Positions 7,500 through 17,100 of a stretch of DNA of 31,538 bases are shown one piece after another (positions within the stretch are counted from its first letter, which is position 1; the number at the start of each line of letters is the position of its first letter). Location of the stretch: the IMG/VR virus record IMGVR_UViG_3300028419_000015, positions 1-31,538 of that record; one strand, 5' to 3'. This stretch comes from a virus. A program made the translations under genes and the position numbers. The notes under the pieces are model-generated. The model searched no databases. It had not been told where the DNA came from and was given only the letters and a program-made list of their open reading frames with translations.

Positions 7500-9562
7500 T
7501 GAATCAAATCAATCCATACAGGCACGGGGGAGAGGCTCTAGCATTTGACGGCTTTGGTAATCGAAGCCGTAGCTTTAATGGTGTTGATGATTATATTTCT
7601 ATCCCAGATATTAATGAAAGCACTACTAATTTGAGTGTCGCTCTTTGGGTAAAAACTACGGATCAAGATTGGGTTACAACTCACCTTGCTCATTGGCGAA
7701 CATTAAGCAATAATAGAGCTTGGTGGATTGGACCTTCAAGAACAGCGGAAACCAATGGCAAAAAGTTGATGGTTTATTTGTCAGGTGATGGCGATGGAGC
7801 AGACCCAGTTAAAAGATATTACGGCACTACTGACGTTTCAGATGGGACATGGCATCATGTAGCGTTTACTTGGGATAACGGAACTCTTAAATTATTTGTT
7901 GATGGTTCAGAGGAAACAACCACTAAGGTTTTTGATCATGCAATGACAACAATTTACAACAGCGATGGGCCTATAACAGTTGGATGCACATGGGTGAATG
8001 ATGCACCTGCAAATTTGGGAAGTGGCGGTAAAGCAGATGTTAGAATCTACAACTCCACATTAACCGCTACTGATATATCAGACATCTACAACGGCACAAA
8101 CATCACAACTAATCTCGTAGGTCACTGGCTAACAGATGCAGACAACTTGCTAGACAACGCTGGTTCTAACAACGGCACTAACTACGGGTCAAAGTATTCT
8201 TATGATAACCCATCACCGCCTGTAGAGTTTGGCAGCGCAAGCCGTGACTTTAACGGGACAAGTGATTATATTTCAATCCCAGATATTAATGAAAGCACTA
8301 CTAATTTGAGTGCCGCTCTTTGGGTAAAGACAACGCAATCTGGCGCAGACAAACTATTTTTTAGTCATTGGGATGTTGGTGGCGCTACTAGGGCATGGAC
8401 AATGACAAATGGTGCAAATGGTCAATTTAGAGTTGCGATTGCAGCAACGGGTGATTCTGCCACTAGAAAAATTTACTACACAAATGGTTTATATATTAAT
8501 GATGGTTCTTGGCATCATGTGGCATTTACATTTTCAAATAACAACCTAAAACTTTTTGTTAATGGTGTTGAAGATGCTAACATCGTCAAGCAAGAAGACT
8601 CTACAGTAAATTCTATTTTTAATAGTTCTGCTAATTTATCTATTGGTGGCGCACTCAATAGTGGAAACTTGATATATCCATCAGCTTGCAAATTATCAGA
8701 TTGCAGAATCTATGACACTGACCTAACAGCTTCCCAAGTATCCGACCTATACGCTGGCACGGATGTTCGAACTAACCTAGTAGGACATTGGCTAACAGAT
8801 AACGATGACGTAGAAGACAAAGCTGGGACAAATGACGGCACTAACTTTGGCTCTACTTACTCATACGATAATCCTCCTATGGATCTAGTTCCATCTAGGC
8901 AAGCTTCACGAGATTTTAGTGGTGTAAGTCAGCACGTTGAAATGAGTGATGTTGTAAGCATAGGAACGGGCAGCTTGAGTTGGTCTTGCTGGCTTAACGC
9001 AGACAGCATAGTAAATACCAGAGGAATCGTTAGAATGGGGCGAGCCTCCTCAAGTGGAAATGCTCGTTACGATGGGTTACAAATATTGCTCGTTAATTCA
9101 AAAATCAGTGGATACTTAATTGACTATAACAATTCTGGAAACGTCTTTGCGATACAAAGTTCAAGCAATGTAGTTGTAGGAAAATGGCATCACGCAGTAG
9201 TATCTCTTGACGCAAACGCTAAGACATTAGAACTTTTTGCGGATGGAGTAAGTGAGGGTAGCGTATCACTTTCAAGCATACACCCGTGGGATATAACAGC
9301 ACAAGATCCTCCGAGCATAGGAGCAAGAGAGATTGCAGACGGAAATTTTACGGCTGATGAATTTAATGGAAGAATAGCTGATGTTAGATTATATGATTCT
9401 GCTTTAACATTAACAGAAGTGCTAGATATCTACAACGGCACAACAGATAGAACCAACCTTATTGGTCAGTGGCTAACAAACAGCGATGACGTTCTAGACC
9501 ATGCGGGAACTAATGACGGCACAAACAATGGTTCTACTTACTCAACAGATAGCCCTTCTTAA
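7499..9562 (+). CDS. Three-domain LamG-type fibre or adhesin
   Basis: The 687-aa protein consists of a short N-terminal segment (to about residue 20) and three concanavalin/LamG-like beta-sandwich domains at about 22-205, 247-430 and 472-665. Each domain begins with 'RxFxGxxxYI/V', has a middle 'G(T/S/K)WHHxVxxxD' strand, and ends with 'DxRxYxxxLTxxxxxDxYxGT..xTNLxGxWLT'. LamG folds usually bind glycans, so binding of host surface sugars is a reasonable inference. The N-terminal 'AFDGFGNRSRSFNGVDDYI' is shared with the next gene, which marks the two as paralogues. The region looks more AT-rich than neighbouring genes. Its start overlaps the previous stop. Confidence 0.85.
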   Translation: MNQINPYRHGGEALAFDGFGNRSRSFNGVDDYISIPDINESTTNLSVALWVKTTDQDWVTTHLAHWRTLSNNRAWWIGPSRTAETNGKKLMVYLSGDGDGADPVKRYYGTTDVSDGTWHHVAFTWDNGTLKLFVDGSEETTTKVFDHAMTTIYNSDGPITVGCTWVNDAPANLGSGGKADVRIYNSTLTATDISDIYNGTNITTNLVGHWLTDADNLLDNAGSNNGTNYGSKYSYDNPSPPVEFGSASRDFNGTSDYISIPDINESTTNLSAALWVKTTQSGADKLFFSHWDVGGATRAWTMTNGANGQFRVAIAATGDSATRKIYYTNGLYINDGSWHHVAFTFSNNNLKLFVNGVEDANIVKQEDSTVNSIFNSSANLSIGGALNSGNLIYPSACKLSDCRIYDTDLTASQVSDLYAGTDVRTNLVGHWLTDNDDVEDKAGTNDGTNFGSTYSYDNPPMDLVPSRQASRDFSGVSQHVEMSDVVSIGTGSLSWSCWLNADSIVNTRGIVRMGRASSSGNARYDGLQILLVNSKISGYLIDYNNSGNVFAIQSSSNVVVGKWHHAVVSLDANAKTLELFADGVSEGSVSLSSIHPWDITAQDPPSIGAREIADGNFTADEFNGRIADVRLYDSALTLTEVLDIYNGTTDRTNLIGQWLTNSDDVLDHAGTNDGTNNGSTYSTDSPS
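7589..8334 (+). repeat. Intragenic LamG domain duplication
   Basis: Bases 7589-7659 and 8264-8334 match over 71 bases with four differences. The offset is 675 bp (225 codons), so this is an in-frame domain duplication within one gene. DNA identity well above the protein similarity elsewhere in the domains points to recent duplication or gene conversion. Confidence 0.88.
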
Positions 9563-9567
9563 AAATA

Positions 9568-11772
9568 ATGAGTTCATATTTATCACATAGACGAAAAGGA
9601 TTCCAAGGCGGTGTTACTGCATTTGATGGCTTTGGTAATAAAAGTCGTAGCTTTAATGGTGTTGATGATTATATTGATTTAAATTCTACCAACCCCTTCA
9701 ATGGAAAAAATCAACTTACATTTTCGGCATGGATTAAGATGGATGTTGTTGATTTTGGGTTTGTAGCTGGTTCGCTCGCAAGCAATAGCGTATCAAGATT
9801 TAGAGTTATGATACGTGACACTGGTCTCATTCATGTTATATGGGGCGATGGTTCAAGTTTTTTAGTTTCTACTCAAGACGGGGCTGCCTTGCAAGACGGA
9901 GAGTGGGCGCATATAGCTGTAACCTTCAATAATTCTGGCAACATGACTCGTTATTTCAACGGAATACAGACAGGCACAATAGACGATTTATCTAGTTACG
10001 GGTCTCTATCAGTTACTGAAGATATGTTTATAGGCGCAAGGAACAGGGGGACAACAGCAACAGACATATATTTTAATGGAAACATCGCAGACGTAAGAAT
10101 ATATGATACAGAGTTTTCTGCGTCAGACATCTCCGACCTATACAACGGAACAAACGTAACCACAAACCTAGTAGGTCACTGGATCAAGGATACAGATGAC
10201 GTTTTAGATCATTCTGTTAATTCTAACAATGGTGAAAACTTCGGCAGTATTTTCTCACCCGATAACCCATCCCCAGCCATAGAGTTTGGGAGGGCTTCAC
10301 GTTTATTTGATGGTGTTGATGATCGAGTCAAACTTGGCGATTCGCTTGATTCTGTATTCGCTGGCACAGGCGCAGAGTTCACCATCAGTGCTTGGATCAA
10401 AGTTGATTTTAATAATTCACAAGCACACGGAATAATAACAAAAGATAACTATACAGGCTCATTAAGGCAGTTTAATTTCCAAGTTCTTTCGAGTGGTATT
10501 ATACGTGTTGTTGTAACTAATACGTCTGGAAGTATACAGCGTAGATTTGATTCTGTCGTTGGTCATATACAAGATGATGTTTGGTGTCATGTAGCATTTA
10601 CATACGATCAAACACAAGCTGATAATGATAAAGTTGTTGTTTATTATAATGGTTCTATTGTATCTACTAACATAACAAATAACAATGGCTCAAATGTAGT
10701 AATAGATGATACCTCAGCAGATCTTATTATTGGAGCGTTTCACAACAGTGTAAATGATCCTTTTTATTTTAATGGTAACATCGCAGATTGTCGCATTTTT
10801 GACTCAACATTAACATCCACAGACATCGCCAGCTTATACAACGGCACAGATGTTCAAACAAACCTTGTAGGGCATTGGCTAACAGATAACGATGACGTAG
10901 AAGACAAAGCTGGAACTAATGATGGAACTAACTTTGGTTCTACTTACTCGTATGATGCTCCGCTACCAGCTAACAAATTAATAGACACTTACGCTAGTGC
11001 TTGTGGTGCTTACTCACTCAGAGAGCTTACTACTGCTTGGGCTGGTCAACCAGTTGTTGAAGTAAGGAGAACCCTTGATGGAGCATATAGTGATTTTACA
11101 GCATCGGAAATAACCGACGGTACGCTGGCTACTTGGTGTCAAGGTACATCAGCTTTTGTTCGTACTTGGTATGATCAAAGCGGTAATGGTATAGATGTAA
11201 CACAAACCACGGAAGCCAGCCAACCAAGAATTGCTACCAATGGTGTTGTTGAATCAGAGAACGGCAAGCCAGCAATAAATTTTGATACAACTGCGGCAGG
11301 ATTTAGTAACGCTGGAAACTTTGATTATGAAGGTGGTGTTTCTTGGTATGCAGTCACACACACGACAGTCAATACTAGCCAAGATCGTGTTTGGTGTGAT
11401 GATATAATTGGTCAGCAAGGGTTTGTGATTTTCTATACAGATGGATCATATTATTTAAATGATGGTGCAGGGTATGAAACGTTCAATACTACAGGAGAAA
11501 CCACAAATCAGCAGTTAAGGTCATTTAACTTTGATGAGTCTCAAGGTTCATATAATTATGGTTTTAATGGATCATCTACAAGCGGTTCATTCGGAACATG
11601 GGCAGGTAGTATTGAAACTAGCGGTACTTCTAACATAGGTGTAGGTCAAGCAGGAAATGGAGGGCATAGTTACCAAGGCAAAATGCAAGAATTGATTATT
11701 TACCCTAACGATCAGCTACATAACAAAGAAAACATTGAGCGCAATATTAACGAGTTTTACAGTATTTACTAA
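9568..11772 (+). CDS. LamG fibre with arabinofuranosidase B-like C-terminal domain
   Basis: The 734-aa protein has two LamG-like domains (about 25-210 and 250-435) followed by a different C-terminal domain (about 470-734). That domain contains 'GAYSLRELTTAWAGQPVVEV', 'FVRTWYDQSGNG' and 'ASQPRIATNG'. These match the pattern of the alpha-L-arabinofuranosidase B catalytic/concanavalin fold, which recurs in phage fibre proteins. Whether it cleaves or only binds sugar cannot be seen. The N terminus is paralogous to the upstream gene, and a 41-base block (10873-10913) is identical to 8786-8826 there. It starts 5 bases after the upstream stop and ends the fibre region; a promoter follows. It is probably a receptor-binding or surface-glycan protein. 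Confidence 0.85.
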   Translation: MSSYLSHRRKGFQGGVTAFDGFGNKSRSFNGVDDYIDLNSTNPFNGKNQLTFSAWIKMDVVDFGFVAGSLASNSVSRFRVMIRDTGLIHVIWGDGSSFLVSTQDGAALQDGEWAHIAVTFNNSGNMTRYFNGIQTGTIDDLSSYGSLSVTEDMFIGARNRGTTATDIYFNGNIADVRIYDTEFSASDISDLYNGTNVTTNLVGHWIKDTDDVLDHSVNSNNGENFGSIFSPDNPSPAIEFGRASRLFDGVDDRVKLGDSLDSVFAGTGAEFTISAWIKVDFNNSQAHGIITKDNYTGSLRQFNFQVLSSGIIRVVVTNTSGSIQRRFDSVVGHIQDDVWCHVAFTYDQTQADNDKVVVYYNGSIVSTNITNNNGSNVVIDDTSADLIIGAFHNSVNDPFYFNGNIADCRIFDSTLTSTDIASLYNGTDVQTNLVGHWLTDNDDVEDKAGTNDGTNFGSTYSYDAPLPANKLIDTYASACGAYSLRELTTAWAGQPVVEVRRTLDGAYSDFTASEITDGTLATWCQGTSAFVRTWYDQSGNGIDVTQTTEASQPRIATNGVVESENGKPAINFDTTAAGFSNAGNFDYEGGVSWYAVTHTTVNTSQDRVWCDDIIGQQGFVIFYTDGSYYLNDGAGYETFNTTGETTNQQLRSFNFDESQGSYNYGFNGSSTSGSFGTWAGSIETSGTSNIGVGQAGNGGHSYQGKMQELIIYPNDQLHNKENIERNINEFYSIY

Positions 11773-11798
11773 GACTCAACATATTCCGCACTATAAAC

Positions 11799-11826
11799 TT
11801 GAACCCCTGACCCTGTAGCCTAAAAT
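11799..11826 (+). promoter_or_regulatory. Sigma70-like promoter, probably leaderless transcript
   Basis: The -35 TTGAAC (11799-11804), 16-bp spacing and -10 TAAAAT (11821-11826) are close to consensus. Only 7 bases separate the -10 from the ATG at 11834, so the transcript should start at or next to the start codon. It would drive the sulfotransferase and lysis genes. Confidence 0.65.
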
Positions 11827-11833
11827 ATGGGCC

Positions 11834-12640
11834 ATGGAGAAAGAGATACATTTTGTCTGCGGCCTACCAAGGAGCGGCTCGACCCTGCTCTGCAACCTTC
11901 TAGCACAGCACCCCGACGTCCACACTACCCCCACCAGCGCGTGCCATGAGTCTTTGTTCGTGTTACGAAATAACTGGAACCAGTGGCTGGAGCACAAAGC
12001 CTCTAAGGATTTAGCGGATGACAAGAACTTGCAGCGTGTGATGCACGCCATGATCCATGCTTACCATGATACTGATAAGCCCGTGGTTATAGATAAAGGC
12101 CGTGGCTGGACTAGTTTGCTCGAGATGGCAGAGTTTGCATTAGGTAGAAAAGCTAAGGTTTTAGTTCCAGTCCGCAACATTAGCCAGATTGTTTCCAGTA
12201 TGGAGAAGCTGCACCGTAAAGCAGCACACAAGAAACAGGATAGTGGTGACTATTTTGCGGCACAAACTGTAGATGGGAGGGCTAATCAAGTCCTAGCCAA
12301 AGACGGCGTGCTTGGTTTAGCTTACAACCGCCTTAAAGATGCGGCTCAGCGCGGACTCGCTGATCGATTATTGCTGGTCGAGTTTGATGCACTTACCTCT
12401 AAGCCTACCGAAACCATGGCAGAAGTATGGGATTTCCTCGGGATGGAGGCACCAGAACACAACTTCAACAACGTAGAGCAGACCACAACGGAGGACGACA
12501 GCGTCCACGGTCTTGACTTGCACACAATCCGACCTATAATAGAACCTGTCCCAGACGACAGCGAAGAAGTTCTAGGCACCACCTTGTGTAAGACATTAGA
12601 AGGAGCTGAATTTTGGAGACCTGCTTCACCCCCAGCCTGA
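11834..12640 (+). CDS. Sulfotransferase (PAPS-dependent family)
   Basis: The 268-aa protein has the 5'-phosphosulfate-binding loop GLPRSGSTLL (10-19) and a 3'-phosphate-binding segment VPVRNISQIVSS (111-122) with the expected Arg114 and Ser122 eight residues apart. A 'VVIDKGRGW' strand (84-92) also fits the fold. The family transfers sulfate from PAPS to hydroxyl or amino groups of sugars, lipids or proteins. Sulfotransferase genes are known in several aquatic phages, with largely unknown substrates. It lacks a signal peptide, so it would act in the cytoplasm, perhaps on host glycans or a virion component. It is the first gene after the candidate promoter; the next gene starts 2 bases after its stop, making it the head of the lysis operon. 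Confidence 0.88.
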   Translation: MEKEIHFVCGLPRSGSTLLCNLLAQHPDVHTTPTSACHESLFVLRNNWNQWLEHKASKDLADDKNLQRVMHAMIHAYHDTDKPVVIDKGRGWTSLLEMAEFALGRKAKVLVPVRNISQIVSSMEKLHRKAAHKKQDSGDYFAAQTVDGRANQVLAKDGVLGLAYNRLKDAAQRGLADRLLLVEFDALTSKPTETMAEVWDFLGMEAPEHNFNNVEQTTTEDDSVHGLDLHTIRPIIEPVPDDSEEVLGTTLCKTLEGAEFWRPASPPA

Positions 12641-12642
12641 AC

Positions 12643-13059
12643 ATGACACCCCCAAATCCAGACCTGCACACATACTATGACGGCGAACTAGGAGAGCGAG
12701 TGTTCTATTCTTGTGAGCCTATTGCTTACGACAGTGGACAAGAGCCTTTAATTGTAGTCCCACCCAAATTTATTAGCAATGGTCTGTCAATCCCACGTGC
12801 TGCACAACCCTTAATCAATACCCCAAAGGCCCCAGAGTGGGTGGGTGCAGGTATTTTACATGATTGGCTTTATTCCAAAGTGGAACGACATGAAAACATA
12901 TCCCGTAGAAAATGCGACCGCATCTTCTTGCTGTTCATGAAACTGTATGGCGTAGGGATCATTAAGCGTAGAATCATTTACTGGGCAGTCAGAGCAGCTG
13001 GCCGCCTTGCATTCCGAAAGAAAACCCCAAAATTCGCAACCCATAACCACCATGATTAA
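12643..13059 (+). CDS. DUF1353-like phage protein
   Basis: I chose ATG 12643 (138 aa), 2 bases after the sulfotransferase stop; a TTG at 12613 would overlap that gene. The motifs match the DUF1353 pattern of tailed phages: 'VVPPKFISNGLSIPR' (38-52), 'ILHDWLYSK' (71-79), then 'ISRRKCDRIF' (86-95) and a helical C terminus 'GVGIIKRRIIYWAVRAAGR'. The function of the family is not established. Members often lie close to lysis or tail genes. The conserved His73-Asp74, Ser87-Arg88 and Asp92 suggest a metal or catalytic site, but this is inference. The C terminus is basic and could lie on a membrane. It overlaps the following lipoprotein gene by 8 bases. Confidence 0.78.
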   Translation: MTPPNPDLHTYYDGELGERVFYSCEPIAYDSGQEPLIVVPPKFISNGLSIPRAAQPLINTPKAPEWVGAGILHDWLYSKVERHENISRRKCDRIFLLFMKLYGVGIIKRRIIYWAVRAAGRLAFRKKTPKFATHNHHD

Positions 13060-13213
13060 ATACATATTAGTAGCATTAGCAACCCTAGCACTCGCAGCAT
13101 GTGAGGGCCTTAGCGTCAACCTTGACAACGACAAGTTCAAAGGCTCTTATTCCGCCAAAGGTGGGTTAGTTATTTCACCTCAAGCAATTCGTATTATCGA
13201 GCCAGCTAAATGA
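13052..13213 (+). CDS. Small lipoprotein in lysis cassette
   Basis: ATG 13052 gives 53 aa. The upstream in-frame start at 13007 would add a polar extension that spoils the signal peptide, so I rejected it. The N terminus is a classic lipoprotein signal: Lys3, a hydrophobic stretch, then the lipobox LALAAC with Cys17, followed by Glu. The mature part is about 37 aa (SVNLDNDKFKGSYSAKGGLVI). Its location between the DUF1353 gene and the endolysin, with overlaps on both sides (the stop overlaps the amidase start as ATGA), suggests a lysis role such as an outer-membrane spanin-like partner. However, it lacks the Pro-rich body of typical Rz1, and no inner-membrane spanin is evident. A lipoprotein for superinfection exclusion is another option. 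Confidence 0.72.
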   Translation: MIKYILVALATLALAACEGLSVNLDNDKFKGSYSAKGGLVISPQAIRIIEPAK

Positions 13214-13842
13214 AGCGCATCTGCCTCGACGCAGGTCACGGCGGAAATGACGTAGGTGCCCTAGGGCCATCGGGTTTGGAAGAATCCGAGATGGCCCTCG
13301 ACGTGTGTGAACGCGCTAAGTTCATTCTATCTCCTTACGTAGAGGTAGTGATGACTCGCAGCAATGACACCTCCGTCAGCCTCACTGAGAGAGCTGATAT
13401 CTGTAATGCTGCGGATTGTGATATCTTTATCTCATATCATTTTAATGCAGCTACCAGCATGGTCGCAAACGGTTGGGAGATCTTTACTACTAAGAAAGAC
13501 AACAACTCAGATAAGCTGGCGACCTGCATCGGAGAGGCTCACGCTGCCCTGTTCCCGACTCAGAATGCTCGCCAAGACTGGTCAGATGGCGATCTTGACA
13601 AAGAAGCAGATTTTTCTGTGATACGCAGAGCCAACTGCCCCGCCGTGTTGATGGAAGGGGAGTTTATACATACCGCTCTGGGTGAGGCACTTATAAATGA
13701 TCCTAGCAATCGAGAGAAGATGGCGCGGGCTATAGCCGACGGATCATTGAAATACCTTGGTTTGCAGCCCATCACAAGCAAACCCGCATTGACATTAGAG
13801 GAACGGATTGCTAGAATCGAAAAAACCTTAGGGATATCATGA
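13210..13842 (+). CDS. N-acetylmuramoyl-L-alanine amidase endolysin (Amidase_3 type)
   Basis: The 210-aa protein has the zinc-amidase layout: LDAGHGG with His10, a Glu at 24/25, 'MTRSNDTSVSLTERADICN' (48-66), 'DIFISYHFNA' with His77, and 'AVLMEGEFI' with catalytic Glu149. It would cut the bond between N-acetylmuramate and the stem peptide L-Ala. There is no signal peptide or SAR anchor, so release to the cell wall should need a holin, and a candidate is the next gene (ATGA overlap). The C-terminal 'LTLEERIARIEKTLGIS' is a short coiled-coil-like tail, perhaps for oligomerisation or anchoring. The start overlaps the lipoprotein stop. Confidence 0.9.
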   Translation: MKRICLDAGHGGNDVGALGPSGLEESEMALDVCERAKFILSPYVEVVMTRSNDTSVSLTERADICNAADCDIFISYHFNAATSMVANGWEIFTTKKDNNSDKLATCIGEAHAALFPTQNARQDWSDGDLDKEADFSVIRRANCPAVLMEGEFIHTALGEALINDPSNREKMARAIADGSLKYLGLQPITSKPALTLEERIARIEKTLGIS

Positions 13843-14075
13843 GCGTGGAAGACAAACTCGAATCAATAATGTCGGAGCTACGCTCCATAAGAAAGACCAC
13901 GGAGAAGCTAGAAGAGCGGATCAATGGTAATGGGAGGGCTGGAGTATTCGAGCGCATAGTGTCCGTTGAGACTAGGATCAGTGAGGCAGAGAAGAACAAA
14001 TCAGCTTCGGTCGCACTGGGAACAGCAATCATGTCAGCCCTTGGTGTGATTGCCTCGTTGTTTTTTGGTAAATGA
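13839..14075 (+). CDS. Coiled-coil plus C-terminal TM protein, candidate holin (XhlA-like layout)
   Basis: The 78-aa protein has a heptad-like N-terminal region (about 3-53, 'LESIMSELRSIRKTTEKLEE') and a single C-terminal membrane segment (about 55-76, 'ASVALGTAIMSALGVIASLF') ending in GK. This is the layout of XhlA/hemolysin-type phage proteins, which accompany amidases and holins. Its start overlaps the amidase stop (ATGA). An AGGG lies 6 bases before its ATG, one of the few Shine-Dalgarno-like matches in the window. It is the last gene of the sulfotransferase/lysis operon. I infer a holin or a holin-partner role; no other membrane protein in the window competes for that role. Confidence 0.72.
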   Translation: MSVEDKLESIMSELRSIRKTTEKLEERINGNGRAGVFERIVSVETRISEAEKNKSASVALGTAIMSALGVIASLFFGK

Positions 14076-14099
14076 TCCCTCGTGTGCTGTGTTTTGAAG

Positions 14100-14128
14100 T
14101 TGGCTTTTTGCCGTGAGTGATGTAAACT
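14100..14128 (+). promoter_or_regulatory. Sigma70-like promoter before the 1308-aa gene
   Basis: The elements are TTGGCT (14100-14105), a 17-bp spacer and TAAACT (14123-14128). The -10 ends 6 bases before the ATG at 14135, again implying a leaderless mRNA. It would drive the genes from 14135 to 19586. Confidence 0.5.
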
Positions 14129-14134
14129 GCGCGT

Positions 14135-17100
14135 ATGCCTCTGAGTAGCCAACGTCAGCGTTTCTCTATATTTGTCAGTCCACGGAACGAGGACTTTTTA
14201 TTCTACGAAAAAGTAGACAAGCAGCGTGTACAGGAGTCTATCCCAGAATATGGCGACCCTCACCCTGATTTTAGGAAATACCCTAATCATTTCTTTACTC
14301 AAGCTGTTCAGGCCGACGAAGAGGGGCAGGTTTATTTTTATTACTATGCCGCAAAGCGCGATCACCAAGATGATTACAACTTTGAGCACTCCACTGTCAA
14401 TCATAAGTCTGGCACATATGATCAAGTAATAAGGACCTACATCACTCTACGGTCAGAATACGACGAGGATGCCCCAGCACTGGGATCCCCGATGCCTATT
14501 GTAGATGCTGACCCCTTTGATGCATCTGATAAGTATACCCTAATTTCTAGGGAGCAATCTCGTGTCGGTGAAACAGTAGGTATCTCATCGAAGAGAAACC
14601 CAGACGAGATGGACTCCATGTTTGTGCTGGAGAAATGTGTGTATCTCAAGAGGGCACCCATTACCACGACCTCATATGACAAAAACACAGGGGCTCATGT
14701 CTTTACTACGACAAACCTAGTTCACCGAGATGAGATAATATCGACCAAAGGCGCAGACGCACAAGAACTTTTTTACCTTCGTCCCGACAACGTCTCACAG
14801 TATTATCAGCCTGACGGTGTATCCCGATACGCCGTCTATGGCGCGACCTCAGGGGTTACAGGGTTTACTGTTGTCGAGCTATTAGACGATAGTGACAACC
14901 CTTTCTGGGAGGTAGACGAGGAGACAGGAGCGCACCAAACGGTTGAACAGGTTTCCGAAGAGTGGTTCTATGTGTCAGCTATCCAGAATGGCGAGGTCAA
15001 TGAGCGCCGCGTGTTCGTATACCTGACTCCAGACCAGAATGATTTTGTGTTCTATGAGCTGGTTGACCGTAAAAATGAGAAGCTAGAACCAGCCCCACTA
15101 CCAGAATTTGGGGAAGCACACTCCGAGTTTACAGACCACAAGTTCGTGGCCGCTGTCCCCAATGACAATATTGGAGACTTCTACAAGTTTTACTACGCTC
15201 GTGATCGGTTCAACGAAGACCAGTATAATTTCTCTGAGTCCTTCGTAGACATTGGCGGAGTCCGCGTATCCTTAGTCCGTCGCAGCTACGTCGTGCTCCG
15301 TGACTCCTATGACCCTGATGCACCTGTCGTTGGTGCGCCAATGTCACCTGAACCAAACAACAAGTTTACAGGCAACTACCTGCTCGTGGATCGTGTTCAA
15401 CGACCCATCGAAGATGAGACCTTGTCCTCGCTGTATGTATCGGAAGAGCGTATTTATGCTAAGACTCCAGACGTAGGGAATCAGGAAGGAAACTTCACGC
15501 TTCAGGAAGGAGGGTTGACGGTCACGCGCACATGGATCGTGCCAAGGGATCAGGTTGGAGCATTCCCTAGACCAGCAGTCGGAGCATCAGACTCTAAGTA
15601 TGGACAATATGAATACGCTACACGACGTATATCTCAGGAGACACCACCTGAGATAGACAGCTATTTCAGTGTAGTCTTGGACATTTATGCCAAGAAAGGT
15701 TGGGCCTTTCAAGAAGACCACCAGTATAACATCGGGTATAAGATTATCGAAACCTCCACCCTAGAGGATGAAAAGTACGGAGAGGGTAATTACACAGTAT
15801 CATTTGATGAGCGTGGGTGGCAGAGGAAGCAGCGTAGTGCCGAGCTCACTGGATTTGAATACGAATCACAAGTCGAGACCAGACCATATGGTAAGATAAC
15901 GACCAACACATCCGCGGGAACCGAGCCCATTGTAGGGCAGAACAACACCCGTAGTCGTATTGTGTTTGATGATGGCACCTTACAAATTTATCAACGCGAC
16001 GAAGACACCTTCACCATTAAAGAAGGCTCCGCAGGTCAGGAGAAGAATGAGCAGATCTACGCATCAATAACCACCAATAAGTTTTACAGATCAACGGGGG
16101 ATGTGCTGACTGACACGGGGTCTAGTCGGGTTATCTATGATGACGGGACTACACAAGTGTATGAAGTTAGCGAGGAGTCTGTAGTAGCCAAAGAAGGTGA
16201 CGCAGGTCAAACTATACAGAAGACCGCGTCGGCAATTATCACCACTAGCAGTATTTTCTCCCAGAATGGTGATGTCACAGGGGACACTGGTAGCTCTCGG
16301 GTCGTTTACCGCGGCGGCGGAGTAACTATTTATCAAATAGATAACGAGGTCGCTGAGTTACCTGCCGACACAGACGCTGGTGAGACCAAACAGCAGACTG
16401 TCTTCGCCGATATATCTACTGCAAGTGAGTTCAGACTTTCTCCTACGATCAACACAGACACTGGTAGCTCACGTGTAGCTTACCGCGGTGGTGGTGTTGT
16501 GATCTACCAAGTAGATGAAGAGACGACAACGATCACTACTAATACTGACGCTGGTGAGACAATACAAAAAACAGCTGCTGCCAAGATCACCACAACTAGC
16601 ACATATGCCCAGTCTGGTGATGTCACTGGTGACACGGGTAGCTCTCGAGTAGTTTACCGAGGTGGTGGTGTTATCCTTTACCAGATTGATAATGAGGTCG
16701 CTCAGTTACCCACTAACACAGACGCTGGACAGACTAAACAGCAGACTATATTCGCCGACATCACTACAACAAGCACATATGCAACCTCTGGCAATATCTC
16801 ATCCGCTACAGGAAGTTCACGTGTGGCTTACCGCGGAGGTGGGATTGTTATCTACCAAGTTGACAATGAGACTACAACAGTAGCCTCTAATAAAGATGCT
16901 GGTCAGACTAAAGAAGCCCGTTTATATGGCACGCTGACGACAACTAGTACATATAGCCAGAGCTCTAGCGTCACTGGAAACATTGGTAGATCAAGGGTAG
17001 TGTATCGGGGTGGTGGGACAATCATTTACCAAGTCGATGTAGAAGATCTTGTATTCAAAGCAGCGGAGAATGGGGAGACCAAAGAGTCTACTATATATGC

